50,294 nucleotides of DNA from the NCBI GenBank assembly GCA_014360905.1, contig JACIWW010000024.1, forward strand, positions 1-50,294. The letters run 5' to 3'. Below the pieces are notes generated by a model that saw only the letters and a list, made by a program, of their open reading frames with translations, was not told the origin of the DNA and made no database searches. Source of the DNA: Chloroflexota bacterium (lineage in GTDB: Bacteria; Chloroflexota; Anaerolineae; UBA2200). A program made the position numbers and the translations under genes. Positions 35,767-44,746 of the stretch are shown here, in pieces. Numbering within the stretch: the stretch's first letter is position 1; each line of letters begins with the position of its first letter.

Positions 35767-36468
35767 ATGGCACCGAATGAAGGATTTGTGGATCTCCCTG
35801 CTGAGCCGTTCGAGAAGGAATATCTCGCACCGGTTCATCGGGTAGGGTTCTGGACCTGCATCGCGATTAGTGCAGCCATGTTCTTGCCGCCTATATTACT
35901 CTATTTGCTCTATGGCGCTTCCGCTCCTTGGTCGGGTGTTATGGCCGGCATGGCCCTTGCGTTGACCTATGCGGTTCCCTTCTTTTTCATCGAGCCCATC
36001 AGCTACTACCCCATCTATGGCGATGCCGGCAACTACATGTCCATGACCACCGGCAACGTCTCCAACCTGCGCCTGCCTTGCGCCGCCGTGGCCCAAGCTG
36101 TAGCGGGTGTACCGGAGGGAACACGCAAGGGCGCCGTAATTGCCTGTATTGGTATCGCCGTCTCTGTGATCGCAGGAGTAATCGGCGTGTTCTTCGGCTC
36201 TCTGGCCGGCGGTTGGATCACCGCTCAGTTCCCGAAGTGGTTGACCGATGCGTTCAAGGTCTACTTGCTGCCTGCTGTTTGGGGTGCGGTGTTTGGCCAG
36301 TTTGCCCTGCGCGGACCGATGTACGCCATTCCCGCGCTGATTATTGCATGGATACCACTTGTGCTCGGCTGGAAAGCCTATTTCATCATCCCCACCGCCG
36401 TGTTTGGCACTCTCCTGGTGGGCTATGCGCTGTACAAGTGGCGCAACATTGCTCCTAGGGCTGGCTAA
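35767..36468 (+). CDS. Membrane protein of unknown family, partner of the DUF5058-like protein
   Basis: 233 residues with about six membrane helices (near 27-50, 56-76, 121-147, 165-181, 185-201, 204-223). A polar segment between helices 2 and 3 (about 76-104: EPISYYPIYGDAGNY and TGNVSNLRLP) has the look of a conserved functional loop. ATG 35767 follows AAGGAGGA at eight bases and sits 14 bases after the preceding stop. Similar size, topology and tight spacing suggest the two proteins form a complex. Not a family I can name. Confidence 0.65.
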   Translation: MAPNEGFVDLPAEPFEKEYLAPVHRVGFWTCIAISAAMFLPPILLYLLYGASAPWSGVMAGMALALTYAVPFFFIEPISYYPIYGDAGNYMSMTTGNVSNLRLPCAAVAQAVAGVPEGTRKGAVIACIGIAVSVIAGVIGVFFGSLAGGWITAQFPKWLTDAFKVYLLPAVWGAVFGQFALRGPMYAIPALIIAWIPLVLGWKAYFIIPTAVFGTLLVGYALYKWRNIAPRAG

Positions 36469-36480
36469 CGAACAGGGCTG

Positions 36481-36514
36481 CGACCTCCGAGGTCCGCTGC
36501 GACTTCGGAGGTCG
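36481..36514 (+). terminator. Hairpin between membrane protein and M20 genes
   Basis: CGACCTCCGA (36481-36490) pairs perfectly with TCGGAGGTCG (36505-36514), followed by ACTATTCTTTT. It may give partial termination or protect the upstream transcript. The word GACCTCCGAGGTC also occurs as a dispersed hairpin in some Chloroflexota genomes (recollection, not checked). Confidence 0.5.
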
Positions 36515-36546
36515 ACTATTCTTTTAGAGAGGAGAGGGAAATAAGA

Positions 36547-37722
36547 ATGAAGCAAGACACAGAGCTCCTGACCAAAATCAAGGAGGACGAATTGGTGCGC
36601 CTTTGCCAGGACATGGTGCGCATCAAGACAATCAACCCGCCGGGCAACGAGCGCGAGAACGCTGATTACGTGGCCGATTTCCTGCGCAAGGCTGGCCTTG
36701 AGGTTGAGATATTATCGCACACCGAGACCAGGGCTAGCGTCGTGGCGCGCTTGAAAGGCAGTGGAGAGAAGCCAGGCCTTCTTTATTCTGGCCACCTCGA
36801 CGTGGTGCCTGTGGGGGCGCAGGAGTGGCTGCATGACCCCTTTGGCGGCGAAGTCATCGAAGGCAAGTTGTGGGGCCGTGGTGCTTCGGATATGAAGGGC
36901 GGCGATGCTGCGATCCTGATTGCAGCCAAAGTGCTGGCAGAGTCTGGCATACCGCTGAAGGGCGACCTCATCCTCAACTTCAATGCTGGTGAGGAGGGCG
37001 AGCAACTAGGAGCGAACGCAGCCGCCGCGCACTTGTCCGGTGAGCGGGTACAGGCTGTGGTCATCACCGAACCCAGTTCCAATGATGTCTACATTGCGGA
37101 GAAGGGTGCCTTCTGGCTAGAGTTGACCACGTATGGCAAGACGGCGCATGGCTCCGCGCCTCACCTAGGACAAAACGCGATCATGATGATGGTGGCGCTT
37201 TTAAGCGAACTGGATCGCCAGGTTGTGCCGTACCAAGAGCATCCATTGTTAGGCGGCTTTACCCGCAGCGTTAACACTATCACTGGTGGCGTCAAGACCA
37301 ATGTGGTACCTGATCAGTGTACGGTAACCGTGGACCAGCGCACTGTGCCTGGACAGGATCACCAGGCTATCCTGCGCCAGGTGAAAGAACTCATTGCAGA
37401 CCTGAGCCGCCGCATTCCCAACTTTAAGGCTTCGGTCAAGGTGATCAACGACCGCATCCCAGTAGCCAGTGCGCCGGATGAAGCGACTGTGCAGCACTTT
37501 TTCGATGTCGTGGCCGAGGTAGTTGGCAAGCGCCCTGAACCCAAGGGCGTGGCCTACTATACTGATGCGGTGTCTTTGATACCAGCACTCAAAGCACCGC
37601 TGATCATCTGTGGGCCGGGCGAGGCCAGCTTGGCCCATCAGCCGAATGAATATGTCGAGGTAGCCAAACTGGTTGAATCAGCCAAGATCCTCACCTTGGC
37701 TGCTGTTCGTTTGCTTACCTGA
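36547..37722 (+). CDS. M20 family metallopeptidase/deacylase (ArgE/DapE type)
   Basis: 391 residues. Two-zinc M20 hydrolase: His83 and Asp85 in SGHLDVVP, bridging Asp115 in RGASDMKGG, catalytic Glu149/Glu150 in NAGEEGE, Glu175 in TEPSS, and His364 in LAHQPNEY. The dimerisation domain (about 183-300) is complete. Members release amino acids from N-acyl compounds (ArgE, DapE) or cut dipeptides. The substrate cannot be read from sequence. It lies 78 bases after the membrane pair, so probably acts on the imported compound in the cytoplasm. Confidence 0.88.
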   Translation: MKQDTELLTKIKEDELVRLCQDMVRIKTINPPGNERENADYVADFLRKAGLEVEILSHTETRASVVARLKGSGEKPGLLYSGHLDVVPVGAQEWLHDPFGGEVIEGKLWGRGASDMKGGDAAILIAAKVLAESGIPLKGDLILNFNAGEEGEQLGANAAAAHLSGERVQAVVITEPSSNDVYIAEKGAFWLELTTYGKTAHGSAPHLGQNAIMMMVALLSELDRQVVPYQEHPLLGGFTRSVNTITGGVKTNVVPDQCTVTVDQRTVPGQDHQAILRQVKELIADLSRRIPNFKASVKVINDRIPVASAPDEATVQHFFDVVAEVVGKRPEPKGVAYYTDAVSLIPALKAPLIICGPGEASLAHQPNEYVEVAKLVESAKILTLAAVRLLT

Positions 37723-37747
37723 CAGTCGCCCATTCACAGCATACGAG

Positions 37748-37796
37748 AGATAGGCGGGGTTTTCCCGCTTTCTGGTAGCCCCGCCTATCTTTGTCT
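37748..37796 (+). terminator. Rho-independent terminator after the ArgE/DapE-like gene
   Basis: AGATAGGCGGGG (37748-37759) pairs perfectly with CCCCGCCTATCT (37779-37790), followed by TTGTCTATT. It separates the first M20 gene from the second, which may have its own weak promoter or depend on readthrough. Confidence 0.8.
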
Positions 37797-37851
37797 ATTG
37801 AGGGAGCCTGTGATCCCCCTCTGAGCAATATACCCGATGAAAGGAATAGCG

Positions 37852-39252
37852 ATGACTGCAAAAGAAAACGCGTTGCAGTGCCTGGAAACGAACCAAAACA
37901 AATGGATAGAATTGGCCAAGGATATCTGGGAGCATCCGGAACTAGGCCTGCAAGAAACTCGTTCCTCCAAACTGCTGGCAGACGAACTGGAGCAAGCTGG
38001 TTTCTCCGTCCAGCGCGGCGTGGACCAATTAGCGACTGCTTTTGTGGCTTCGTGGGGGGACGGAAAACCCATCATCGGCATCTTGGGCGAGTATGATGCC
38101 TTGCCTGGGCTTTCGCAAAAAGTCTCTGCGGCCCGCGAGCCGGTGCAGGAGGGAGCTCCAGGGCATGGCTGTGGCCACAACCTCTTCGGCGTTGCTTGCC
38201 TAGCTGCCGCGCTGGCGGTCAAGGAAGCCATGGAAAAGGCAGGCATCAAAGGGACTATCCGCTACTATGGCTGTCCCGCTGAGGAAACCATGGTTGGAAA
38301 ACCCTTTATGGCCAGAGCCGGGGTTTTCGACGATTTGGATGCGGCTATTACCTGGCATCCTTTCTATGTCAACAGCGTATGGTGGAGCTCGTTTCTGGCC
38401 ATGAATTCCTTCAAAGTGAACTTCCATGGCGTCGCGGCCCACGCTGCGGCTGCGCCACACGAAGGACGCAGTGCGTTGGATGCCGTGCTGCTCATGGACA
38501 TTGGTGTCAACTTTATGCGCGAGCACATGCCTGAAAAGGCTCGTGTCCACTGTGTGATCACGAAAGGCGGCGAGGCTCCCAATGTCGTCCCTGCTTATGC
38601 CCAGGTGTGGTATTATGTGCGTGCTCCGTTGCGAGAACAGGTAGAAGCGATTTACGCACGGATAATGGACATCGCCAAGGGGGCCGCGCTCATGACGGGC
38701 ACCACCTATGATGTGGACTTTCTCACTGGCGGCTACGACATGCTGCCCAATGACACCCTCTGCGAACTTTTGCTGGAGAAGTTGAAGGAAGCCGGCCCAC
38801 CCCAGTTCACCGCTGAGGAAAAAGAGTTTGCACGGAAGTTGCAGGCTACCTTGCCGCCCAACGCAATTGAGGATGCCTTGCGTTCTTACGGGCTGACCCG
38901 GGAACAGGTTGGTGACCCGCTGTGCGAAACCATCGTGGAGCCATTTGACAAGGGCAGGGTGTTGCCTGCCTCCACGGATGTGGGCGATGTGAGCCACATC
39001 GCGCCAACAGCGCAGATCACCACCTGTTGTCATGCCCTTGGCACTCCCCTGCATAGTTGGCAGAATACCGCTTTTGCTGGTTCGAGCATTGGCTTCAAAG
39101 GGATGATGGTTGCTGCCAGGACGCTGGCGCTGGCAGCGTTGGACCTGTTGACCAGACCTGACCTCGTCCAGGCGATTCGCGCGGAATTCGAGCAGAAGCG
39201 GGCAGGCAAGAAGTACGTCTCGCCGTTGCCCGAGGGCGCGACGCCGCATTAG
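37852..39252 (+). CDS. M20D amidohydrolase, AbgB-like
   Basis: 466 residues. Starts with LAKDIWEHPELGLQETRSSKLLADEL and contains GEYDALPGLSQ, GHGCGHN (104-110) and CPAEET (141-146), typical of AbgB/p-aminobenzoyl-glutamate hydrolase and related aminoacylases. ATG 37852 has AAGGA (37841-37845) at six bases; ATG 37837 is the alternative. It would hydrolyse an N-acyl amino acid or dipeptide, complementing the other M20 enzyme. Promoter not found. Confidence 0.88.
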   Translation: MTAKENALQCLETNQNKWIELAKDIWEHPELGLQETRSSKLLADELEQAGFSVQRGVDQLATAFVASWGDGKPIIGILGEYDALPGLSQKVSAAREPVQEGAPGHGCGHNLFGVACLAAALAVKEAMEKAGIKGTIRYYGCPAEETMVGKPFMARAGVFDDLDAAITWHPFYVNSVWWSSFLAMNSFKVNFHGVAAHAAAAPHEGRSALDAVLLMDIGVNFMREHMPEKARVHCVITKGGEAPNVVPAYAQVWYYVRAPLREQVEAIYARIMDIAKGAALMTGTTYDVDFLTGGYDMLPNDTLCELLLEKLKEAGPPQFTAEEKEFARKLQATLPPNAIEDALRSYGLTREQVGDPLCETIVEPFDKGRVLPASTDVGDVSHIAPTAQITTCCHALGTPLHSWQNTAFAGSSIGFKGMMVAARTLALAALDLLTRPDLVQAIRAEFEQKRAGKKYVSPLPEGATPH

Positions 39253-39254
39253 CA

Positions 39255-39291
39255 TAAGATCCTAAGGGTTTTCTAAACCCTTAGGGTCTTA
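39255..39291 (+). terminator. Terminator after the AbgB-like gene
   Basis: Positions 39255-39271 and 39275-39291 form a 17-bp stem with one mismatch and loop TCT, starting three bases after the stop codon. It is almost symmetrical and could stop transcription in both directions. Confidence 0.75.
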
Positions 39292-39299
39292 TTCAAGAG

Positions 39300-39494
39300 C
39301 TATCTGCGCAGAATGGGAAGGTGCAATTGCCGGTGCAGATAGACCCAGACATCCGCGTCGCCGGTATAATTCACCGTACCTGCATACAAGTTGCCGTTGT
39401 ACACGGCAACGGAATCGTCGTAGTAGGTCGAGCGGTTGGCTGCGTTGCCAAAGCCATCGAAGCCGACCTGTTCCCATTCGGTTCTGTGTTCTGA
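39300..39494 (-). pseudogene. 3' remnant of a secreted-protein gene
   Basis: A 64-codon open stretch on the - strand without a start codon reads EWEQVGFDGFGNAANRST...YYDDSVAVYNGNLYAGT...DADVWVYLHRQLHLPILRR and then stops. The DGFG...VAVYNGNLYAGT...VW pattern and the end 'R.L.LPIL+' are what I would expect at the C-terminus of exported Chloroflexota proteins. The frame is cut at its 5' end by a TAA (39497-39495) inside an inverted repeat, so it is a truncated leftover. Confidence 0.6.
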
Positions 39495-39633
39495 TTAGTC
39501 AACTAAGTACGACCCGATACCGGTCGCCATCGTGAACAACAAGTTCTGCTATCCCACAGGGACAGCTCCACGGCCGCCCCGGGGCTCAGCCTAGCGCCCT
39601 GGCGCTTGACAGTTGTTGACTAGAACCCAACAC
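39486..39633. repeat. Possible small inverted-repeat element truncating the remnant
   Basis: TAGTCAAC (39496-39503) and GTTGACTA (39615-39622) are perfect inverted copies; flanking GTGTT/AACAC and GTTC/GAAC extend the similarity imperfectly. The inside (about 110 bases) is hairpin-rich, for example AGCGCC-CT-GGCGCT. No transposase. It could be a MITE-like or IS-end remnant. No clear target duplication is visible. Confidence 0.35.
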
Positions 39634-40632
39634 CTATTCCGCTGTTCCGGCAAAATGCACCAGGGTCTCTATTTCTGCTTTTTGGAACTCCGCTTCGAAC
39701 CATTCCTGGAAGTTGTATTCTTGGATTTGCGCCAGTATTTCTGGATCCAACGGACGCACTTCTTTGCCTAACACCCGGATGATATGATAGCCGTAAGAGG
39801 TGGACACCAGGTCGCTGGTTTCCCCTGGGTTCAGGGCGAAAGCAGCATCCTCGAACTCGGACACCATTATACCGCGGGGGAACCAGCCCAGATCGCCGCC
39901 TTGGTCTTTGCTGCCGGTATCAATGGAGTACTCCGCTGCCAAGGCCGCAAAGTCTGCGCCTGCTTTTAGCTTCTCCAGGACCTTTTTGCCTGTTTCCTCG
40001 CTCTCTACCAGGATGTGTGCGGCATGCACCTGTTCCACTTCCTCTGGCCCCCCATGGGCTTTCATGAGCATCTGAAAGAGCAGGTAGGTCGTGAGCTGTT
40101 CGTCCATGGTCTCTGGAGTCCATCCCATCTCAGCTAAAAAGTCCTCCCAAGTCGCGTATTGCCCGCTTTGCATCACATCTTCCTGAATGCTGGCCAGTTC
40201 AGCCGCGTGCTGCTCTTTGTCTACAACCAAGCCTTCGGCAGCGGCTAGTTGCCGCCCCAGTTGCTCCTGGATCATCTGTTGCAGCACCTGATCCTGAAAT
40301 TGGGGGATGAGAGCCTGCATTTGCTCATCGTACCAATCTATGCTGTATTGTGCAGTAACCGCATGCAATTGCTGCAATAGCTCTGCCAAGTATGCCTCTG
40401 CGGTGATGTCTATGCCATTGACGCGTGCCACTACGGCTACTCCTGGCTTAATTACGTGCTCCCAAGCCACGTCTACCCCTCCAATGGGGCGTGGAGTGGC
40501 GGTCGGGATCGCTTCGGTGGGTGGCTCGGCGGTCGGTTCCGGGGTAGGGGTCGGTGTCGCGGGCTGACCACATGCCGTCAACAGCAGGGCCAACAGCAGG
40601 GTTATTGATGTAACCAATCGAAATTTCTTCAA
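39634..40632 (-). CDS. PpiC/PrsA-type peptidyl-prolyl isomerase lipoprotein
   Basis: 332 residues. A lipoprotein signal ends at LLTAC with Cys21, followed by a Pro/Thr linker (about 25-50). A SurA/PrsA N-terminal helical region (about 65-195) leads to the parvulin domain (about 200-295) with [38 protein letters not shown] and [12 protein letters not shown]. It should assist folding of exported proteins outside the membrane. The leader carries a terminator hairpin (40661-40701), so expression may be attenuated. Confidence 0.92.
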   Translation of the reverse strand: MKKFRLVTSITLLLALLLTACGQPATPTPTPEPTAEPPTEAIPTATPRPIGGVDVAWEHVIKPGVAVVARVNGIDITAEAYLAELLQQLHAVTAQYSIDWYDEQMQALIPQFQDQVLQQMIQEQLGRQLAAAEGLVVDKEQHAAELASIQEDVMQSGQYATWEDFLAEMGWTPETMDEQLTTYLLFQMLMKAHGGPEEVEQVHAAHILVESEETGKKVLEKLKAGADFAALAAEYSIDTGSKDQGGDLGWFPRGIMVSEFEDAAFALNPGETSDLVSTSYGYHIIRVLGKEVRPLDPEILAQIQEYNFQEWFEAEFQKAEIETLVHFAGTAE

Positions 40633-40650
40633 AAATCACCTCCATTCGTT

Positions 40651-40701
40651 GTAAAAAGAAAAGCGCCCGGTGCTAGATTGTGAATAGAGCACTGGGCGCT
40701 T
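40651..40701 (-). terminator. Terminator hairpin in the leader of the PpiC lipoprotein gene
   Basis: AAGCGCCCGGTGCT (40661-40674) pairs with AGCACTGGGCGCTT (40688-40701) over 14 positions with one G-T pair. On the - strand the stem is followed by TTCTTTTTAC. It lies between the promoter at 40738-40766 and the gene start at 40632. The loop bases AGATTG also match an upstream CAATCT (40719-40724). Confidence 0.75.
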
Positions 40702-40737
40702 GCGAGACCATGCTCAACCAATCTAGAGCTATATATT

Positions 40738-40766
40738 ATTATACTACAATTCGCTCCAAACGTAAA
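40738..40766 (-). promoter_or_regulatory. Promoter of the PpiC lipoprotein gene
   Basis: On the - strand, TTTACG (40766-40761) and a perfect TATAAT (40743-40738) with a 17-base spacer. Transcription would start near 40731, giving a leader of about 100 bases. Confidence 0.65.
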
Positions 40767-40800
40767 ACCGGTCAGTTCTACACACGGAAAGTCTCTTGTC

Positions 40801-40828
40801 TTGACAAATTGCTCAGATTGGATAATAT
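40801..40828 (+). promoter_or_regulatory. Possible promoter of the ABC/GldFG operon
   Basis: Perfect TTGACA (40801-40806), then TAATAT (40823-40828) at 16 bases. The -10 is weak. It lies 41 bases upstream of the ATPase start. Confidence 0.5.
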
Positions 40829-40868
40829 TGTCTGTGCTTCAAATCCATCAGGCTTGGGAGGAAAGCAA

Positions 40869-41795
40869 GTGATTGATGTCGTTGATGTGAAAAAGTCCTA
40901 TGGCCTCATTGAGGCTTTGCGCGGGGTTTCTTTTCATATTGACGAAGGCGAGATTGTGGGCTTGCTCGGTCCCAATGGTGCTGGCAAGACCACGATGATG
41001 AAGATCCTGACCGGCTTCTTGCAACCAGATGAAGGCACCGTGCACATCGCTGGCCTGGATGTCCTGACGCAGCCGCATCAGGTTCAGGCATTGCTCGGCT
41101 ACCTGCCCGAGAATGCCCCGCTCTATCCAGAGTTGTCCGTCCAGAGCTATTTGCGCATGATGGCCGACCTGCGCCAGATCCCGCCGAATGAACAGCAAAC
41201 CCTCCTGTCAGAGGCGATCTACGCCACGGGGTTGCAGGAACACTTGACTCGCCCCATCGGCGAATTGAGCAAAGGCTTCCGACAGCGGGTGGGGCTGGCC
41301 CAGGCCATTCTGCACCGTCCCAGGCTGTTGATCCTAGACGAGCCCACGCTCGGCCTCGACCCCACGCAGGTCGTGGAGATCCGCCGCCTGATCCGTCGTT
41401 TGGCCGAGCAAAGCACGATCCTCTTCTCGACGCATATCCTCTCTGAAGTGGAGGCGCTCTGCGATCGGGTGATTATCTTGATGAACGGCCGCATCAGGGC
41501 CGACGCCCGGCTTTCGGAGCTGGCTGCCACCCCGGATGCAGTACTCGTGCTCTCTGACGCTGCCGCAGATGTGGAGCGCATCCTCCGCGAGTTGCCTGGC
41601 GTGAGAGGCGTGGAGGCCCTGCGTTCGATGGATGGTTTCCCAGCTTACCGCATCCTAGGCAAACGACGTGGTGCGAAAGACCTCTGCCCCGCCATCTACG
41701 ACCTGGCTCGCCAGCACAACTGGCCATTGCGTGAACTGCGACGCGATGTCCGCACGCTGGAGACAGTCTTCAACGAACTGGCTACGACTGCTTGA
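40869..41795 (+). CDS. ABC transporter ATP-binding protein (GldA/CcmA type)
   Basis: 308 residues from GTG 40869, seven bases after GGGAGG (40856-40861). Walker A GPNGAGKTT at 34-42, signature LSKGFRQRVGLAQAI, Walker B LLILDEPTLGLDP and the switch His in FSTHILSE. It powers the ABC-2 type permease encoded next. The family includes GldA and many export ATPases. A longer frame to 40680 runs through the leader and lacks an RBS. Confidence 0.93.
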   Translation: MIDVVDVKKSYGLIEALRGVSFHIDEGEIVGLLGPNGAGKTTMMKILTGFLQPDEGTVHIAGLDVLTQPHQVQALLGYLPENAPLYPELSVQSYLRMMADLRQIPPNEQQTLLSEAIYATGLQEHLTRPIGELSKGFRQRVGLAQAILHRPRLLILDEPTLGLDPTQVVEIRRLIRRLAEQSTILFSTHILSEVEALCDRVIILMNGRIRADARLSELAATPDAVLVLSDAAADVERILRELPGVRGVEALRSMDGFPAYRILGKRRGAKDLCPAIYDLARQHNWPLRELRRDVRTLETVFNELATTA

Positions 41796-41851
41796 GTGCG
41801 CTGGGTAGTCCAGCCTTCCCAACTCCCATCTGAACTAATGCAAGAGGTGTA

Positions 41852-44746
41852 GTGATGAAACAAGCATTGGTAATCACGCGAAAGGAACTGCAAGGTTATT
41901 TCACTTCGCCAATGGCGCTGATCTTCATTGGTACTTTCTTGGCGATCACTCTCTTCTCCTTCTTTTGGGTGGAAACCTTCTTCGCACGCGGAATCGCCGA
42001 CGTCCGGCCGCTATTTCGCTGGATGCCGGTGCTGATGATCTTTCTGGTGTCGGCGCTGACCATGCGCCAGTGGAGCGAGGAACAGCGCTCAGGCACGTTG
42101 GAGATGTTGCTCACCCTGCCTGTTTCGCCAGTGCAGTTGGTGCTGGGCAAATTCCTGGCAGTGCTGACGCTCGTGGTGGTTTCGCTGCTGCTGACCCTTT
42201 TCCTGCCCTTTACCGTCTCCTTACTGGGCAATCTGGATTGGGGCCCAGTGATCGGTGGCTATCTGGCGGCCCTCTTGCTGGCCGCGGCTTATGCCGCGAT
42301 TGGGCTTTTTATCTCTTCGCGCACCGATAACCAGATTGTTGCGCTCATCTCCACTGTAGTGCTCTGCGGCTTGCTCTACCTGCTAGGGTCCGGGGGAATC
42401 ACCAGTTTTTTTGGACGCACCTTAGGCGAGATACTTCGCGCCATGGCACCGGGCAGCCGCTTTGAAAGCATCGAACGCGGTGTGGTGGATTTGCGTGACA
42501 TGCTCTATTACCTCTCCCTCAGTGGTGTTTTCCTCACGCTCAATGTGCTCTCTCTGATCAGCAAGCGCTGGAGCCAGGGCGAAGGCGCGCGTCCGCAGCG
42601 CCGTGCCGCAACACTGACCTCGCTGTTGCTGGTGCTGAACCTAGTAATGGTCAACGTCTGGGTCTATCCCTTGCATGGCTTGCGCTTAGATCTCACTGAA
42701 CAGCGGGAGTACACCCTGTCCCAAACTACGCGCGAGTTGCTCAGCAACTTGCAAGAGCCTCTGCTTATCCGTGGCTATTTCAGCGAGAAGACGCATCCTT
42801 TGCTTGCTCCGCTGGTGCCTACTATCCGCGATATGTTGCAGGAATACCGCGTGGCTTCAGGTGGCAAGGTACAGGTGGAGATCATAGACCCGGCCAAAGA
42901 TCCGGAGAAGGAAGCAGAGGCTAACCAGATTTACGGTATCCGTCCCACACCGTTCCAGATCGCTGGTCGCTATGAGTCCGCCATTATCAATTCGTATTTT
43001 GACATCCTGATCCGCTATGGCGATCAGAGCGAAGCACTGGGCTTTCAGGACCTCATCGAGATCGTAGCCCGCCGCGATGCCATGCCAGATGTGCGTCTGC
43101 GCAACCTGGAGTATGACCTGACCCGCTCCATCAAAAAAGTGGTCTATGGCTTCCAGAGCATAGATGCGGTGCTGTCCGCACTCGATGAGCCAGCCAAATT
43201 GACCGCCTATATCACGCCCAATACTTTGCCGGATGTCCTCGCCGATGCTCCCAAGACCATCGAGAAAGTGGCCAATGACATACAGAAGCAAGCACCGGGC
43301 AAATTCACCTACAGCATGGTGGACCCCGATGCGCCGGGCAGCCCGGTCTCCAGGCAGACGCTGTACGAACGCTACCGCCTGCAACCCATTGCTTTCTCGC
43401 TCTTCTCTCCCGAAACCTACTACCTGTACATGCTCCTGGAGATCGGGGATCAAGCGCAGGTAATCTATCCTACCAGCGATTGGAGCGAAGCCTCCGTGCG
43501 CACGGCCATCGAATCGGCGCTGAAGCGCGCCTCGCCTGGCTTTCTCAAGGTAGTAGGACTGTGGACACCACCACAAGAAGCAACGCAGAACGCATGGGGA
43601 CAGACGCAGCAGCCGCTTTCCACTTGGCAGGAACTCTACAGTTATCTGGCTCAAGAACAGGAGGTACGGACTGTCTATCTGGAAGGCGGCAGTGTGCCAG
43701 CGGACATAGATGTCCTCGTTGTGGTTGCGCCTCAGGATCTGAGCGACAAGGAGCGCTATGCCATTGACCAGTACCTGATGCGTGGTGGGGCAGTCATAGC
43801 AGTGGCGGGCAATTACAAACTGATCGCTGACCCCTATACCGGCGGTTTGGGCATTGAGGCGATCAAGGATGGCATGCAAGAGTTGCTTGCTAGTTACGGC
43901 ATCACGGTGGAGCATTCTATCGTGATGGACATGCAGAACGAGCCATTCCCAGTGCCAGTCGTGCGCAACGTGGGCGGCATTAGCATCCGGGAAATTCAGG
44001 CCTTGAATTACCCGTTCTTCGTGGATGTGCGGACTGATGGTATGGCGCAGGGGCATCCGATCGTTGCCAACCTGTCTGCTGTGACGCTCAATTGGACCTC
44101 GCCCGTCACCATAGATGAGGCCAAGAACGCCAAGAGGCAGGTTACAGTTCTGTTGCGCTCCAGCAAAAACTCTTGGACGCAGACCAGCACCTTCATCCAG
44201 CCGAATTTCGAACAATATCCACAACTGGGCTTTGCTGTGGGCGAGGCGAAGCAGAGCTATCCACTGGCGGTGGCAGTGCAAGGCAGTTTCGAAAGCTACT
44301 TCAAGGGCAAGCCCTCTCCTTTGCTTGAGACTGGTGAAGGAGAGGCAGCAGCCCAGACGGCAGGCGGCACCATCGAAGTGTCACCCGAAACCGCGCGCCT
44401 GGTGGTCATTGGCAGCGCCGCTTTCCTCGATGACATCGTCTTCCAACTCTCTTCGTATCTATCGCAGGATCGCTATTTGAACAGCCTGAAACTGATGCAG
44501 AACGCCGTCGCCTGGTGTACCGAGGACCTAGATTTGTTGAACATCCGCGCGCGTGGCACTACCGCTCGTGTGCTCAACCCGCTGAGCGAACGCGCGCAAT
44601 CCATGTGGGAGGGTTTGAACTATGCTGTGGCTCTGGTGGCACTTCTGGGCGTTGCGGTCGTATGGAATGTGCGCCGCAAGAGCGAGCAGCCAATGGAGTT
44701 GTTGCCCGCAAAAGCACTCGCCAAGGCCAAGGAGGTGAAACCATGA
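41852..44746 (+). CDS. GldF-GldG fusion: ABC-2 permease joined to an ABC auxiliary domain
   Basis: 964 residues. The N-terminal part (about 1-245) is an ABC-2 permease with six membrane helices and ELQGYFTSPMALIF and MRQWSEEQRSGTLEMLLTLPVS. After a linker and another helix (about 255-272), RLDLTEQREYTLSQTTRELL opens the GldG-like ABC_transp_aux region (about 275-900), which is predicted extracytoplasmic, and a last helix lies near 922-940. In Bacteroidetes GldF and GldG are separate and serve gliding; here the context gives no evidence for gliding. Its stop overlaps the next start (ATGA). Confidence 0.88.
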   Translation: MMKQALVITRKELQGYFTSPMALIFIGTFLAITLFSFFWVETFFARGIADVRPLFRWMPVLMIFLVSALTMRQWSEEQRSGTLEMLLTLPVSPVQLVLGKFLAVLTLVVVSLLLTLFLPFTVSLLGNLDWGPVIGGYLAALLLAAAYAAIGLFISSRTDNQIVALISTVVLCGLLYLLGSGGITSFFGRTLGEILRAMAPGSRFESIERGVVDLRDMLYYLSLSGVFLTLNVLSLISKRWSQGEGARPQRRAATLTSLLLVLNLVMVNVWVYPLHGLRLDLTEQREYTLSQTTRELLSNLQEPLLIRGYFSEKTHPLLAPLVPTIRDMLQEYRVASGGKVQVEIIDPAKDPEKEAEANQIYGIRPTPFQIAGRYESAIINSYFDILIRYGDQSEALGFQDLIEIVARRDAMPDVRLRNLEYDLTRSIKKVVYGFQSIDAVLSALDEPAKLTAYITPNTLPDVLADAPKTIEKVANDIQKQAPGKFTYSMVDPDAPGSPVSRQTLYERYRLQPIAFSLFSPETYYLYMLLEIGDQAQVIYPTSDWSEASVRTAIESALKRASPGFLKVVGLWTPPQEATQNAWGQTQQPLSTWQELYSYLAQEQEVRTVYLEGGSVPADIDVLVVVAPQDLSDKERYAIDQYLMRGGAVIAVAGNYKLIADPYTGGLGIEAIKDGMQELLASYGITVEHSIVMDMQNEPFPVPVVRNVGGISIREIQALNYPFFVDVRTDGMAQGHPIVANLSAVTLNWTSPVTIDEAKNAKRQVTVLLRSSKNSWTQTSTFIQPNFEQYPQLGFAVGEAKQSYPLAVAVQGSFESYFKGKPSPLLETGEGEAAAQTAGGTIEVSPETARLVVIGSAAFLDDIVFQLSSYLSQDRYLNSLKLMQNAVAWCTEDLDLLNIRARGTTARVLNPLSERAQSMWEGLNYAVALVALLGVAVVWNVRRKSEQPMELLPAKALAKAKEVKP

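Noticed and set aside
42857-44281. 474-codon open frame on the - strand inside the GldFG fusion
   Set aside because: It is antisense to a well-supported 964-residue gene, has no family features and no RBS; codon structure of the + strand gene explains it.
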